This document shows, in pieces, positions 52,715 to 61,639 of a stretch of 64,000 nt of DNA. The notes beneath the pieces were generated by a model. That model was not told the origin of the DNA. It saw only the letters and a list, made by a program, of their open reading frames with translations, and made no database searches. This DNA comes from Massilia agilis. Lineage in GTDB: Bacteria; Pseudomonadota; Gammaproteobacteria; Burkholderiales; Burkholderiaceae_D. The stretch lies in contig NZ_JANUHB010000006.1 in assembly GCF_024756255.1 (NCBI RefSeq), forward strand, positions 186,001 through 250,000. The letters run 5' to 3'. The stretch's first letter is position 1; every line of letters starts with the position of its first letter. The translations under genes were made by a program, and so were the position numbers.

Positions 52715-53698
52715 CTACGGCCGCAGCAGCACCGAGCCGGTCGTCTGGCCGGACTCGATCAGCCGGTGCGCCTCGGCCGCTTGCGCCAGCGGCAGTTCCT
52801 GGCCGATCTGCACGCGCATGCCCTGTTCCAGGCGCTGCAGCGTCGCCTGCGCGCCTTCCCGATAGCGCCCGATGTCGCTCATGAAGCGAAACACGCCTGG
52901 CCGCGAAAACGCGATCGAGCGGTAGGGGCCGATGTCCGCCGGGTTGATCGCATCGATCTCGCCCGCCACCTGGCCGATGCTCGCCGCCATCCCGTATGGC
53001 CGCACGGCTTCCAGCGTCTGCCTGAGCGTCGCCCCGCCGATGCCGTCGATCGCAAAGTGCACGCCCTCGCCGCCGCCGAACGCGCGCGCGGCAGCCACGA
53101 AGTCCTGCTCGCGGTACAGCACTGCTTCGTTCAGGCCATGCGCCAGCGCCAGCTCCGCCTTGGGCACGCTGCCCACGGTCCCGATCACGCGCGCGCCCAG
53201 CGCTTTTGCCCACTGCACGAGCACGAGCCCAAGGCCGCCGGCCGCCGCGTGCACCAGCACCGAGTCGCCGGGGCGCAGCGGGCGCACGTAGGAAAACAGC
53301 ATGTGCGCCGTAATCCCGCGCAGCATGGCGCCCGCCGCGGCCTCGAACGAGACCGCATCGGGCAGCGGGATGGCACGCTCGGCCGGCAGGTTGCGCGCCG
53401 TCGCGTAGCTGCCCACCGGTGCGCCGGCATAGGCCACGCGCTGGCCCTCCACCAGGTCCGTCACGCCGGGGCCGACCGCCTCGATGATGCCAGCGCCTTC
53501 CGCGCCAAGCGTGGCCGGCAGGACCGGCAAGGGGTACAGGCCGGTGCGGTGGTACACGTCCACGAAGTTCACGCCGATGGCGGCGTGGCGAATGCGGACC
53601 TGGCCCGGGCCGGGCGGGGGCAGTGCGACCAGCTCGGTCTTCAGTTCCGAGCGGTCGCCGTAGGCGTGGATGCGCACGTGTTCGATTGCGGTGTTCAT
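52715..53698 (-). CDS. Zinc-independent quinone oxidoreductase (Qor-like MDR protein)
   Basis: A 327-residue medium-chain dehydrogenase/reductase: GroES-like domain (GVNFVDVYHRTGLYP, LGAEGAGIIEAVG) and Rossmann domain with the NADPH-binding VHAAAGGLGLVLVQWAKALGA (in parts). No zinc ligands are present, as in Qor. It reduces quinones or enones with NADPH. ATG 53698 has AGGAGA six bases upstream. A divergent LysR gene, 84 bases away, is the likely controller through a repeated site in the gap. Confidence 0.92.
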   Translation of the reverse strand: MNTAIEHVRIHAYGDRSELKTELVALPPPGPGQVRIRHAAIGVNFVDVYHRTGLYPLPVLPATLGAEGAGIIEAVGPGVTDLVEGQRVAYAGAPVGSYATARNLPAERAIPLPDAVSFEAAAGAMLRGITAHMLFSYVRPLRPGDSVLVHAAAGGLGLVLVQWAKALGARVIGTVGSVPKAELALAHGLNEAVLYREQDFVAAARAFGGGEGVHFAIDGIGGATLRQTLEAVRPYGMAASIGQVAGEIDAINPADIGPYRSIAFSRPGVFRFMSDIGRYREGAQATLQRLEQGMRVQIGQELPLAQAAEAHRLIESGQTTGSVLLRP

Positions 53699-53740
53699 GA
53701 GGTTCTCCTGTCGGGGTTGATGTTGCAGGCAATGGTAGTC

Positions 53741-53801
53741 CGTGCAAAAATCAACCGAAATCCAAAAAAATGAACAGTTATCGTGCAAAAATCGACCGAA
53801 A
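53741..53801. repeat. Pair of 20-bp direct repeats between qor-like and LysR genes
   Basis: CGTGCAAAAATCAACCGAAA (53741-53760) recurs at 53782-53801 with one change (A to G), 41 bases apart, close to four helical turns. The second copy contains the GTG start of the LysR gene and encodes its first residues. Tandem sites on one face of the helix suit LysR binding and autorepression. Confidence 0.6.
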
Positions 53802-54664
53802 CATCCCTCGGCTGGGATGACGTGCGCTACTTCCTGGAGCTGGCGCGCCAAGGCAAGCTCACCGCAACCGCGCGCGTGCTCGGGGTCGAGCACTCGACCG
53901 TGGCGCGGCGCGTGAGCGCGCTCGAAGCGCAGCTTGGCTTGCGCCTGTTCGACCGCCTGCCCAAAAGCTGGGTGCTGACCAGCGAGGGCGAAGGCCTGCT
54001 CGGCTACGCGCGCCGCATCGAAGAAGAGGCGCTGGCCTTCAGTCGCGCCGGCGCGGGCTATGGCGCGCTGCGCGGCACGGTGCGCGTGTCCGCACCGCCC
54101 GTGTTCACGAGCGCCTTCCTGGCGCCCAGGCTTGCGCTGGCGCGCGAGCGCTGGCCCGGCATCTCGATCGAACTGATCGGCGAGCCGCGCCAGGCCAACC
54201 TGTACCGGCGCGAAGCCGACCTTGCGGTGCGCCTGTCACGGCCGCACGAAGAGGGACTTGCGGCCAGGCGCCTGGGACAGATGGGGTATGCGCTGTACGG
54301 CGCGACGCCATGGGTATCGAAACCGGAAGCCGCGTGGGAATTCGTCGGCTACGACGAGCTGCTGCGCGAAACGCCCCAGCAGCGTTGGCTGGAACAGCTG
54401 GCGGCCGGGCGGCCGTTCAGCATGCGCACCAACGACCTGGCCACGATGTGGATGGCTTGCCGCGGTGGGCTGGGCCTGGCGGCGCTGCCGCACTTCCTCG
54501 CGCGCGGGGACGATACGCTGGTGCGCTTCGACCAGCATCCGTGTCCGGTCAACCGCGAGGTCTGGCTGGCGGTCCACCCGGACGTGCGCCGGTCGCCACG
54601 TGTGAAGATGGTAGCCGATCTGGTCGCCGAGCTGATTCTAGGAGAAGAGGCACTGCTGGCCTGA
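53783..54664 (+). CDS. LysR-family transcriptional regulator
   Basis: A 293-residue LysR protein with winged helix (about 10-70; TATARVLGVEHSTVARRVSALEAQLGLRLFDR, in parts) and effector domain. It is divergent from a quinone oxidoreductase gene. The frame opens with GTG 53783 inside the second copy of a direct repeat and has no ribosome site. A downstream start (for instance near residue 10) cannot be excluded. A palindromic repeat follows its stop within four bases. Confidence 0.9.
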   Translation: MQKSTETSLGWDDVRYFLELARQGKLTATARVLGVEHSTVARRVSALEAQLGLRLFDRLPKSWVLTSEGEGLLGYARRIEEEALAFSRAGAGYGALRGTVRVSAPPVFTSAFLAPRLALARERWPGISIELIGEPRQANLYRREADLAVRLSRPHEEGLAARRLGQMGYALYGATPWVSKPEAAWEFVGYDELLRETPQQRWLEQLAAGRPFSMRTNDLATMWMACRGGLGLAALPHFLARGDDTLVRFDQHPCPVNREVWLAVHPDVRRSPRVKMVADLVAELILGEEALLA

Positions 54665-54667
54665 CTC

Positions 54668-54751
54668 GTAGGGTGGGCGGGTCTCCCGCCCACGCGTCCA
54701 GGCAGAGCCGGCGCGGACTGAACGCGTGGGCAGACGAGCTGCCCACCCTAC
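54668..54751. repeat. Large palindromic intergenic repeat, copy 2
   Basis: GTAGGGTGGGC (54668-54678) is mirrored exactly by GCCCACCCTAC (54741-54751). Inner arms CCCACGCGT and ACGCGTGGG also pair. The opening 30 bases match the repeat at 40956 almost base for base. It separates two convergent genes. Confidence 0.8.
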
Positions 54752-54762
54752 GCAAAGCATGC

Positions 54763-56226
54763 TCAGTGCTTCTCTTCGTGGTGCTGCTTGTGCGTGCTCT
54801 CCCACCCACCTCCCAGCGCCAGGAACAGGTTCACCTGGTCCGTGGCCAGCTGCGTGTCCGACACCGCCACCGCGCTCTCCGCGACAGCCAGCGCCCGGTC
54901 CGCATCGAGCCGGGTGAGGAAGTCCGCGCGCCCGAACTCGTACAGCTTGTCCGCCTGCCGTGCCGCCAGCGCGCTCTGGTCGCGCGAAGCCTTGAGCGCC
55001 GCATTGCGATCCAGTTCGCGCGCATACACCGTCAGCGCGCTCTCGGTTTCGCGCAGCGCACCCAGCACCACGCTGTCGAACCGCGCCAGCGCGCCTTCGG
55101 TGCCGGCCTTGGCCTGCGCAATGTGCACGCGTGCCGGGCTGGTGGCCGGCAGGCTCCAGCGGATCAGGGGCCCCAGCGCATAGTGCCAGGTGTTCGCATC
55201 GCCCACGCCCGGGATCATGCCGATGCTGCCGAACGACGCGCCCAGGTTGATGCTGGGGTAGAGCTCCGCCGTCGCCACGCCGATGCGCGCGGTGGCGCCA
55301 GCCAGCAGGCGCTCGGCCTGGCGGATGTCCGGCCGCCGGCGCAGCAGCGCGGCGCCATCGCCGACGGGAATCGCCGAGGCCACGTGCGGCGGCACCTCGC
55401 ACCTGGCCACCTCGGCGGGAAAGTTGGACGGCACCTCGCCGGTGAGCACCGCCAGCTTGTACAGCGCGGTGCGGCGCTGCGCTTGCAGCGGCGGCAGCGC
55501 CGCGCGCAGCTGCTCGAGCTGGGCACGTGCGCGGCTGTTGTCCAGCGCAATGCCGCGTCCCTTCTTCACGCGGTCGGCGGTGAGGTCGACGAATTGCTGC
55601 TGCAGGTCCACCGAATGCTGCGCCACCCTGATCTGGTAGCCGGCCGAGCAAGCCTGCGCGTACGCGCGCGCGGTCTCCGCGGCCACCGTCACGTGTGCGA
55701 TGTCGCTCGCCGCTTGCGCCGCTTCCTCGTCGGCCTGCGCCGCCTCGATGCCGCGCTTGATCTTGCCGAACAGGTCAAGCTGGTACGATACTTTTATTTC
55801 GCCCGAATACAACCCGGTATCCGGCAGCACTTCGGGCAGGCCGAGTGACATGCCCGAGATGCGTCCGTAGGCCGGCGCCGCTTCCATGTCCACCTCGGGG
55901 CGCTTCTTCTCCTCGACCTCTTCCAGCACCGCGTGCGAACGCTTCAGGTTGGCCGCCGCCACGCGCAGGTCCGCGTTGGCGGCGAACGCTTTCTCGATCA
56001 GTTTGTCGAGGGTGCTGTCGTGGTACAGCCGCCACCAGTCGGCCGGCAGTGGTTCGGACTTGAACGGCTGTTCCGCCGCGCCCATGAAAGGCGCGGACGC
56101 GGCCGGCCGCTTGATCACCGCTTCGGCCGGCACGTGGTAGTCCGGGCCGACCGTGGTGCAGGCGGCAAGCAGCGCCGCTGCGGCCGCCACTGCCGTTCGT
56201 GTCAGGCTTGATCGGTATGAAGTCAT
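54763..56226 (-). CDS. NodT-type efflux outer-membrane lipoprotein
   Basis: A 487-residue TolC-like channel with lipobox LLAAC (Cys at about 23), the two outer membrane efflux repeats (about 60-250 and 265-470), and the typical signatures ADWWRLYHDSTLDKLIEKA and LRRRPDIRQAERLLAGA. It forms a trimeric exit duct across outer membrane and periplasm. It is the last gene of the MarR-FUSC-DUF1656-HlyD-NodT operon and should pair with the HlyD and FUSC proteins. Ends in a His-rich tail (KQHHEEKH). Confidence 0.93.
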   Translation of the reverse strand: MTSYRSSLTRTAVAAAAALLAACTTVGPDYHVPAEAVIKRPAASAPFMGAAEQPFKSEPLPADWWRLYHDSTLDKLIEKAFAANADLRVAAANLKRSHAVLEEVEEKKRPEVDMEAAPAYGRISGMSLGLPEVLPDTGLYSGEIKVSYQLDLFGKIKRGIEAAQADEEAAQAASDIAHVTVAAETARAYAQACSAGYQIRVAQHSVDLQQQFVDLTADRVKKGRGIALDNSRARAQLEQLRAALPPLQAQRRTALYKLAVLTGEVPSNFPAEVARCEVPPHVASAIPVGDGAALLRRRPDIRQAERLLAGATARIGVATAELYPSINLGASFGSIGMIPGVGDANTWHYALGPLIRWSLPATSPARVHIAQAKAGTEGALARFDSVVLGALRETESALTVYARELDRNAALKASRDQSALAARQADKLYEFGRADFLTRLDADRALAVAESAVAVSDTQLATDQVNLFLALGGGWESTHKQHHEEKH

Positions 56227-56232
56227 CTGTGC

Positions 56233-57153
56233 TTACTTGTTCGGGGTGGAGGCCATGGCGTGCAGCGCGGATCGTGCCGGCGCAGCCGGCAGCACCTGCA
56301 CCGTGGCGGTCTGGCCGGCGACCAGGCGCACGTTCGCCGGCACGGCGTCGATCGCCACGCGTACCGGAATGCGCTGGGCAAGGCGCACCCAGTTGAAGGT
56401 CGGGTTCACGTTCGGCAGCAGGTTCGCGCCGGTGGTGCGGTCACGGTCGGCAATGCCCTCGGCGAAGCTCTCGATGTGGCCGGAAATCGTGTCGTGCGAG
56501 CCCATGAGGGTCACTCGCACCGGGTCGCCCAGGTGCACGCGCGGCAGCTTGGTCTCTTCAAAGTAGCCCTCGACGTAGAACGACTTGCGGTCCACCACGG
56601 CCATCACCGGGCGGCTGGCGGTCGCATAGCCGCCCACGCGCAGGTCCAGGTTGGTCACGAAGCCTTCCACGCTGGAGACCACGCGCGTGCGCTCCAGGTT
56701 CAGCCGCGCCGTGTCGCGGTTCACTTCGGCCTGCGCCAGCGCGGCGCGCGCCTGGTCGGTGCGGGTCTGGCCCTGCTCGCGTGTCTCTTGCGAGACCAGG
56801 TCGTCCAGCTGCGTGTTGCGCTTGTTCTCGCGCTGCGCCTGTGCCAGTGCGGCCTGCGCCGCCTGCACCGTGGCCTCGGCCTGGCGCAGCGCTAGTTCAA
56901 AGCGCGCGCGATCGATCTCGAACAGCGGCTCGCCCGCCTTCACCACCTGGTTGTCGTGCACGTACACCTTGGTGACCGGGCCGGTCACGTCCGGCGCCAC
57001 CTGCACCACGTATGCCTTCACGCGGCCGTCGCGGGTCCACGGATCGACCTCGTAATAGCGCCACAACTGCGCCCCGGCGTACACCGCGCCGGCGGTGGCC
57101 AGCAAGGTAATCGCTACCCGGCCCGCGGCCGGAAAAAAGTTTTTCATGACCAT
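56233..57153 (-). CDS. HlyD/AaeA-like membrane-fusion protein
   Basis: A 306-residue periplasmic adaptor: one N-terminal transmembrane helix (about 9-30), lipoyl-like halves (VAPDVTGPVTKVYVHDNQVVKAG; TRVVSSVEGFVTNLDLRVGGYA), an alpha-hairpin between (about 90-155), and a beta-barrel domain. It links the FUSC inner-membrane protein to the NodT channel. The ATG at 57153 follows one base after the DUF1656 stop; a second ATG two codons on is possible. Confidence 0.92.
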   Translation of the reverse strand: MVMKNFFPAAGRVAITLLATAGAVYAGAQLWRYYEVDPWTRDGRVKAYVVQVAPDVTGPVTKVYVHDNQVVKAGEPLFEIDRARFELALRQAEATVQAAQAALAQAQRENKRNTQLDDLVSQETREQGQTRTDQARAALAQAEVNRDTARLNLERTRVVSSVEGFVTNLDLRVGGYATASRPVMAVVDRKSFYVEGYFEETKLPRVHLGDPVRVTLMGSHDTISGHIESFAEGIADRDRTTGANLLPNVNPTFNWVRLAQRIPVRVAIDAVPANVRLVAGQTATVQVLPAAPARSALHAMASTPNK

Positions 57154-57154
57154 G

Positions 57155-57361
57155 TCAAAACCAGTTGGATGCGAAAAAAGCGAGGCTGCCCAGCACGATG
57201 ACGAACAGCGAAAGATCGAACAGCGCCGGGTGCCACACCAGGCGATAGAAACCCACGCGCCCCAGCACGCCCGCGAGCACGCGCGAGACCAGCAGCGCGG
57301 GCAGCATCAGCAGCAGCAGCGGGGGCATGTACATGCCGAACAGGTTCACTTCGCCGATCAT
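57155..57361 (-). CDS. DUF1656 small membrane protein (AaeX-like)
   Basis: A 68-residue protein with two hydrophobic helices (about 10-28 and 46-65), starting MIGEVNLFGMYMPP, as in DUF1656/AaeX proteins that accompany AaeA-AaeB aromatic-acid efflux pumps. Its ATG overlaps the FUSC stop (ATGA) and its stop comes one base before the HlyD ATG. The role of AaeX is unclear. Confidence 0.9.
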   Translation of the reverse strand: MIGEVNLFGMYMPPLLLLMLPALLVSRVLAGVLGRVGFYRLVWHPALFDLSLFVIVLGSLAFFASNWF

Positions 57362-59409
57362 CGGATTTCCTTTTCAATCACGGGTGAGCTCTGGTAAGGC
57401 GCGGCCTGCGGGAACAGGTCGCGCCGGATGCCGGCCAGCGCGGTCGCCGCGTCCCGCTGGCCCTTGGATGGCGGCGCCGCGCACACCGAGCGCAGCGCAT
57501 TGTCGAGCGACGCCAGCAGGCGCGCTTCGCCGTCTTCGTCCACGCGCGGACGCGCTTCGAAGTGCTGCGACAGGTGCTCCATCAGCGGCCACAGCGCGGC
57601 CTGGCTGCGGCCCAGCTGCGCGCGTGCCTCGACCAGCTGCGTCATGTTCAGGCCGATGCGCAGGTCCACCAGCGCGTCGGCCGCCAGCAGGTCCTGCTGC
57701 TTGCCCGCCAGCGCCAGGCGCGGCGTAAGCAGCGCAATGCGGTCCACCATGCGGGACGAGAACTCCGTCACCGACGGCGCGCGCTCGCCGCTGCCGATGC
57801 GCGCCAGCTCGCTCCAGCCGGCCTTGAGCAGGCGCCGCGCGGTAAAGCCCGCGCCCACGGTACGAAACAGCTGCGTCACCAGCGCCGACGCCCAGATGCC
57901 GGCCAATTGGGCGATGATGGTGTTCGCGAACGAGACCATGTCGGCGCTGTTCGTGTCATGCATCGCCAATGTGGTGAGGATGCCGAACAGGAAAGGCATC
58001 GCCTTGCCGAAGGTCGCCGGCCGCGCGATCAGCACGCCCAGCACGAGGAATGCGGGCGCACATGCAAGCGCCAGCATCTCGAAGCTGTGAACGGCCGGCA
58101 CGATCGCCAGCAGGTACACGGCCGACACCGGAACCGACCACAGCGTGTAGCGCAGGAAGCCCTTGATGAACTGCGCCGGGTCGTCCTGGGTCGAGAAGAA
58201 GCAGGACATCACGGCCGCCATCATCGGCGCGACCGACGCGGACGGCCAGCCGGTGAATATCCAGAACGCGCAGCAGGCCAGGATGCCGATGACCGCGCCA
58301 AGCGCGGACATGAGCGCCATTCCGCGGTCCAGGTGCAGCGCGGCCGAGCCGACCGGGCGCACGTCGCGCGCGGACGCCGGCAGCTCGCCATGCGCGCCGG
58401 CGTCGATGTGGCCGCGCAGCGCCTGCACCGCCACGCACTGGTCGAGCAGCGCCCGCAGGCGCGCCGCCAGGTTCACCTCGACCAGCTCCTGCCAGCCAGA
58501 GTGCGAACCGATCGCCGGCGCCAGCGCGTCGATCTGCGCCCGCAGTGCCACCTCGCGGCCGGCCTCGGCCTGGCCGCGGTGGGCGCCGGTCCATGTGCGG
58601 ATATCGTCGAGCAGCGCGTTCCAGCGCAGCGACACGCCGCCCGCGCCGAGCTCGCGCAGCGCCAGCAAGCGGTCCTCGATGGCGGACAGCAGCGGCACCA
58701 TGGTCGCCAGCCGGTCCTGCAGCGCGTGGATCGCATTGGACGTCCAGCGCAGGTGCGAGGTGTCGAATGGCAGGTGGGTGGACATCATGCGCAGCTCGGT
58801 GATGTCGGCGGCCAGCTTGCGCCGGTCCTGCGCGCTGCGCTCGTCGCCGTTGGGAGAGAGCGCGTCCGAGATCCAGTGCTGCGCGTCGCGCAGCGCGTGG
58901 TCCAGGCGCGACAGCAGCACCGGCGCAAAGCTCTGCGGGAACACCAGCGTGTGGATCAGTGTGGCGCAGCCCAGTCCCAGCAGGATCTCTTCGACCCGCG
59001 CCAGGCCCACGTCGAAGATCGTCTCCGGCCGGTCCACCGCCGGGAACGCGATCAGCGCACAGGTGTACCCGGCCAGCATCACCACGTACGAGCGTGGCGT
59101 GCGGTCCAGCAGCGAGATGTACAGGCACCCCGCCACCCACAGCGCAATGCCAAGCGAAAGCAGTTCGGGCGAATCGACCAGGGTCGGCACCAGCACCACC
59201 GCGCCGAGCGCGCCGAGAAAGGTGCCGGCCAGGCGAAAGATCGCTTTCGAGCGCGTGGGCCCGGCGAACGGCGCGGACACGATATACGCGGTCATCATCG
59301 ACCAGAACGGGCGCGGCAGGCCGATACGCATCGACACGTACAGCGCAAGCATCGAGGCGGCGAAGCTTTTGACGGAAAAGAGCGCCTCTTGAACGGTGGG
59401 CGCCCTCAC
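57358..59409 (-). CDS. FUSC-family efflux protein (AaeB-like)
   Basis: A 683-residue protein with two blocks of about six transmembrane helices (roughly 15-165 and 370-515) and cytoplasmic regions after each, the FUSC/AaeB arrangement. The first helices (FSVKSFAASMLALYVSMRIGLPRPFWSMMTAYI, in parts) match the family well. It is thought to export aromatic carboxylic acids or similar compounds with HlyD and NodT partners. Its ATG overlaps the MarR stop (ATGA), so repressor and pump are co-translated. Confidence 0.92.
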   Translation of the reverse strand: MRAPTVQEALFSVKSFAASMLALYVSMRIGLPRPFWSMMTAYIVSAPFAGPTRSKAIFRLAGTFLGALGAVVLVPTLVDSPELLSLGIALWVAGCLYISLLDRTPRSYVVMLAGYTCALIAFPAVDRPETIFDVGLARVEEILLGLGCATLIHTLVFPQSFAPVLLSRLDHALRDAQHWISDALSPNGDERSAQDRRKLAADITELRMMSTHLPFDTSHLRWTSNAIHALQDRLATMVPLLSAIEDRLLALRELGAGGVSLRWNALLDDIRTWTGAHRGQAEAGREVALRAQIDALAPAIGSHSGWQELVEVNLAARLRALLDQCVAVQALRGHIDAGAHGELPASARDVRPVGSAALHLDRGMALMSALGAVIGILACCAFWIFTGWPSASVAPMMAAVMSCFFSTQDDPAQFIKGFLRYTLWSVPVSAVYLLAIVPAVHSFEMLALACAPAFLVLGVLIARPATFGKAMPFLFGILTTLAMHDTNSADMVSFANTIIAQLAGIWASALVTQLFRTVGAGFTARRLLKAGWSELARIGSGERAPSVTEFSSRMVDRIALLTPRLALAGKQQDLLAADALVDLRIGLNMTQLVEARAQLGRSQAALWPLMEHLSQHFEARPRVDEDGEARLLASLDNALRSVCAAPPSKGQRDAATALAGIRRDLFPQAAPYQSSPVIEKEIR

Positions 59410-59873
59410 GCGGCCTTGCGCCCGCAGGCGTGGTGGGTGGCGATGGCGGCGGACAGGCCCTGCAGCACGCGCAGGCAGGCATGCACGTCCTCCTCGGCCA
59501 CGCCGGCGAACAGCTGGCGGCGGAAAGGCACCAGCGCCTCTTCCATCGCAGCGGCGCGGCGCTTGCCTTCGTCGGTGAGGTGCAGCGTCTTGGCGCGGCG
59601 GTCGTGCGCATCCTCTCGGCGCTCGACCAGGCCGCTTTCGACCAGCTGGTCGGTCACGCGCACCAGGGACGGCGCCTCCACCCCCAGCAAGTCGGCCAGC
59701 ACGCCGCAGCGTACGCCTTCGCCCATGCGGCCCATCAGCAGCACCGGCAACCCGGTCGCCTGCGACAGGCTGTACTCGCCCGCCACCTTGTCGACGGCGG
59801 CGCGGTAGGCGCGCGCGACCGGCCCCAGGGAGGAGGCGAGGGTCATCAGGCTCTGGTCGTAAGCAGTTGGCAT
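59406..59873 (-). CDS. MarR-family transcriptional regulator
   Basis: A 155-residue MarR protein with winged helix (about 55-105; CGVLADLLGVEAPSLVRVTDQLVESGLVERR in parts, then wing DRRAKTLHLTDEGKR). It heads the efflux operon and presumably represses it until an aromatic compound binds. A start at ATG 59873 is chosen; the region upstream is AT-rich and shared with the injection-system promoter region. Confidence 0.93.
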   Translation of the reverse strand: MPTAYDQSLMTLASSLGPVARAYRAAVDKVAGEYSLSQATGLPVLLMGRMGEGVRCGVLADLLGVEAPSLVRVTDQLVESGLVERREDAHDRRAKTLHLTDEGKRRAAAMEEALVPFRRQLFAGVAEEDVHACLRVLQGLSAAIATHHACGRKAA

Positions 59874-60206
59874 CCGCGATCGTCAGTATTCGTTAGAGTT
59901 CGAAAGTTTAGCATCCTAAGTAATTTCTCTCAAGTAGGACTTGTCCTACGTCAAGGATTGTAGTGATATACTGGCAAGTTTTTTTGAGCCGAAAGGGGAT
60001 TTGAAAATAGAAAAATATGCTGTTTGAATGCCCATTCGGCATATTTCATGCTCGCCGGGTTTTTTGTAACGACAGCCTGAATGGATATGCCGGAAACGTT
60101 TCTTTCGTGATATTGTCACCGCCAGTTCTTCCATCCATCTAATCTATCGGGTCGGCCCCGATAATTGCGGCAAGGTAGCGAGCGCGTTGTGCGATAGGAC
60201 AGGCAG
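59874..60206. promoter_or_regulatory. AT-rich promoter region between efflux operon and injection system
   Basis: No gene is supported here. A perfect inverted repeat GTAGGAC-TT-GTCCTAC occupies 59934-59949. An extended -10 (TG-A-TATACT, 59964-59972) lies 15 bases further right, so the palindrome falls at the -35 position and may be an activator or repressor site. AAATATGC and GCATATTT (near 60012-60046) form another inverted repeat, followed by a T run near 60059. The stretch is notably AT-rich compared with the window. Confidence 0.5.
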
Positions 60207-60773
60207 ATGATTGATGTGTCGTTGGGCTACGTCAGGAAGGTTCTGGACCAGTACCTGGTGTCTTACCTGGACGCCGCTCCCGGCATCGTCGTGATGGATA
60301 ACCTGTCGGGCTCGGATTCGCCCGAGCCGCAAAAGAATCGCAACCGGGTGGTGCTGACGCTGGTAAATCTCGAGTACGAGACCAACAAGCAATTCTCCGG
60401 CGGCACCCGCCGCGAGGGCGACCGTTCAATCCAGGTCAACCCGGCCGTTCGTTTTAATCTCGATATTCTCGTTTCCGCGAATTTCGACGATTATGCGGAA
60501 TCACTGAAATTCCTGAGTGCGGTGATCGGCTATTTCCAGGAAAATCTCGCTTTTACCCGGTCCACCAATCCGGAGATGCCAGACGGTATTTCGGCGCTGA
60601 AGTTCGAGATTGAAAATTCGCCGTCCGAGAAAATGCACAATCTGTGGACCGCCCTCGGCACCAGCTACGTGCCGTCGATCGTCTACAAGATCAGGCACGT
60701 CAGCATGCAATCCGGCCAGGTCAAGGGCAGTGTTCCCTCGGTGCAGGACTATACCGCCTCGTCGCAGCCATGA
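60207..60773 (+). CDS. DUF4255 protein of a contractile injection system (Pvc16-like cap)
   Basis: A 188-residue protein with the DUF4255 pattern: a start IDVSLGYVRKVLDQYL, the block NRVVLTLVNLEYETNKQF (about 46-63), and a core NPAVRFNLDILVSANFDDYAESLKFLSAVIGYFQ (in parts). In extracellular contractile injection systems such proteins cap the tube-sheath end (Pvc16 type). It is the first gene of the cluster, and its stop overlaps the next ATG (ATGA). AGGACAGGCAG precedes the ATG. Confidence 0.88.
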   Translation: MIDVSLGYVRKVLDQYLVSYLDAAPGIVVMDNLSGSDSPEPQKNRNRVVLTLVNLEYETNKQFSGGTRREGDRSIQVNPAVRFNLDILVSANFDDYAESLKFLSAVIGYFQENLAFTRSTNPEMPDGISALKFEIENSPSEKMHNLWTALGTSYVPSIVYKIRHVSMQSGQVKGSVPSVQDYTASSQP

Positions 60774-61585
60774 CCGCCTGCCTCTTCCAGCTCAAGATAT
60801 CGCATGGCTATTTTGCCAGCGGCATGTTGGAGGGCTGGACATTGGCGCCGGACCCAGCCACCCGGGCGGTCCTCCAGCGTTACGGCCTGGTGCCCGGCAT
60901 GCGCGACGGGGTGTTTTCGCTGACCACGTTCCAACCGGACCCCGTGGCGCAGTTGCGCTTCCTGGATGACCAGCTGGACGGGGCGCCGCTGGTGTTCTGG
61001 CTCGGTTGCGACCAAGAGCAATTCCTCACCGTGACCGACCTGCCGCTCGACTGGGCCGGCCAACTCGACCTGAGCAGCAAATCCTGCACGCACGAGGCGG
61101 GCGAATGGCGTCTTGCGCCCGTACCCGGACCGCGCACCGTCCAGCGCGACGGCGTGGCGGGGGTGCTGTCGGTGTACCTGGACGACCTGCTGGCGATGGG
61201 CGGCCAGGACGTCGTGTTCAGCGCCGGTTTCGCCGCCCGCCAGGTCCATTGGGTGTATTACCTGGTCAATCGCGGCCAGACCCGCCTGGAAAATCCCGCG
61301 ATCGGCAAAAACGGCTTTGTTTTCGCCGGACCGCAGCCTGCAATATTGCCCGGCGGTGAAAAGGCGATGTGTTTTGATTCAGGCGATACCGCTTTTCCCT
61401 TGCAGCAAAAGCCGACGGTCATGTTCGATTTGTTGGCAAAGCCCGCCGGAATGTCGGCCGATAACGACGACAATGCGGAATATTGCGTGATAAAGGGATT
61501 ACCGGTCCCGGGTGGAAACCAGCTGGAAGTGCGAAAAGGCGGCAATGCCTCGTACGTTTTTTGTGCGATGCATGTTTATTTGTAG
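60770..61585 (+). CDS. Unknown protein in the injection-system operon
   Basis: A 271-residue protein starting MTACLFQLKISHGYF, coupled to the DUF4255 gene by ATGA. I do not recognise it. It looks like a two-domain beta-rich soluble protein: no signal peptide, no membrane helix, many short beta-like strands (VHWVYYLVNR, YCVIKGLPV). The coding sequence shifts to a lower GC content in its last third. Position between cap and sheath suggests a structural or assembly role. A longer frame upstream overlaps the DUF4255 gene and is unlikely. Confidence 0.75.
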   Translation: MTACLFQLKISHGYFASGMLEGWTLAPDPATRAVLQRYGLVPGMRDGVFSLTTFQPDPVAQLRFLDDQLDGAPLVFWLGCDQEQFLTVTDLPLDWAGQLDLSSKSCTHEAGEWRLAPVPGPRTVQRDGVAGVLSVYLDDLLAMGGQDVVFSAGFAARQVHWVYYLVNRGQTRLENPAIGKNGFVFAGPQPAILPGGEKAMCFDSGDTAFPLQQKPTVMFDLLAKPAGMSADNDDNAEYCVIKGLPVPGGNQLEVRKGGNASYVFCAMHVYL

Positions 61586-61639
61586 GCAGATTAGCAGACG
61601 GGAATAAGAAATTAATATCTAACCAAAACAGGGTGATCG

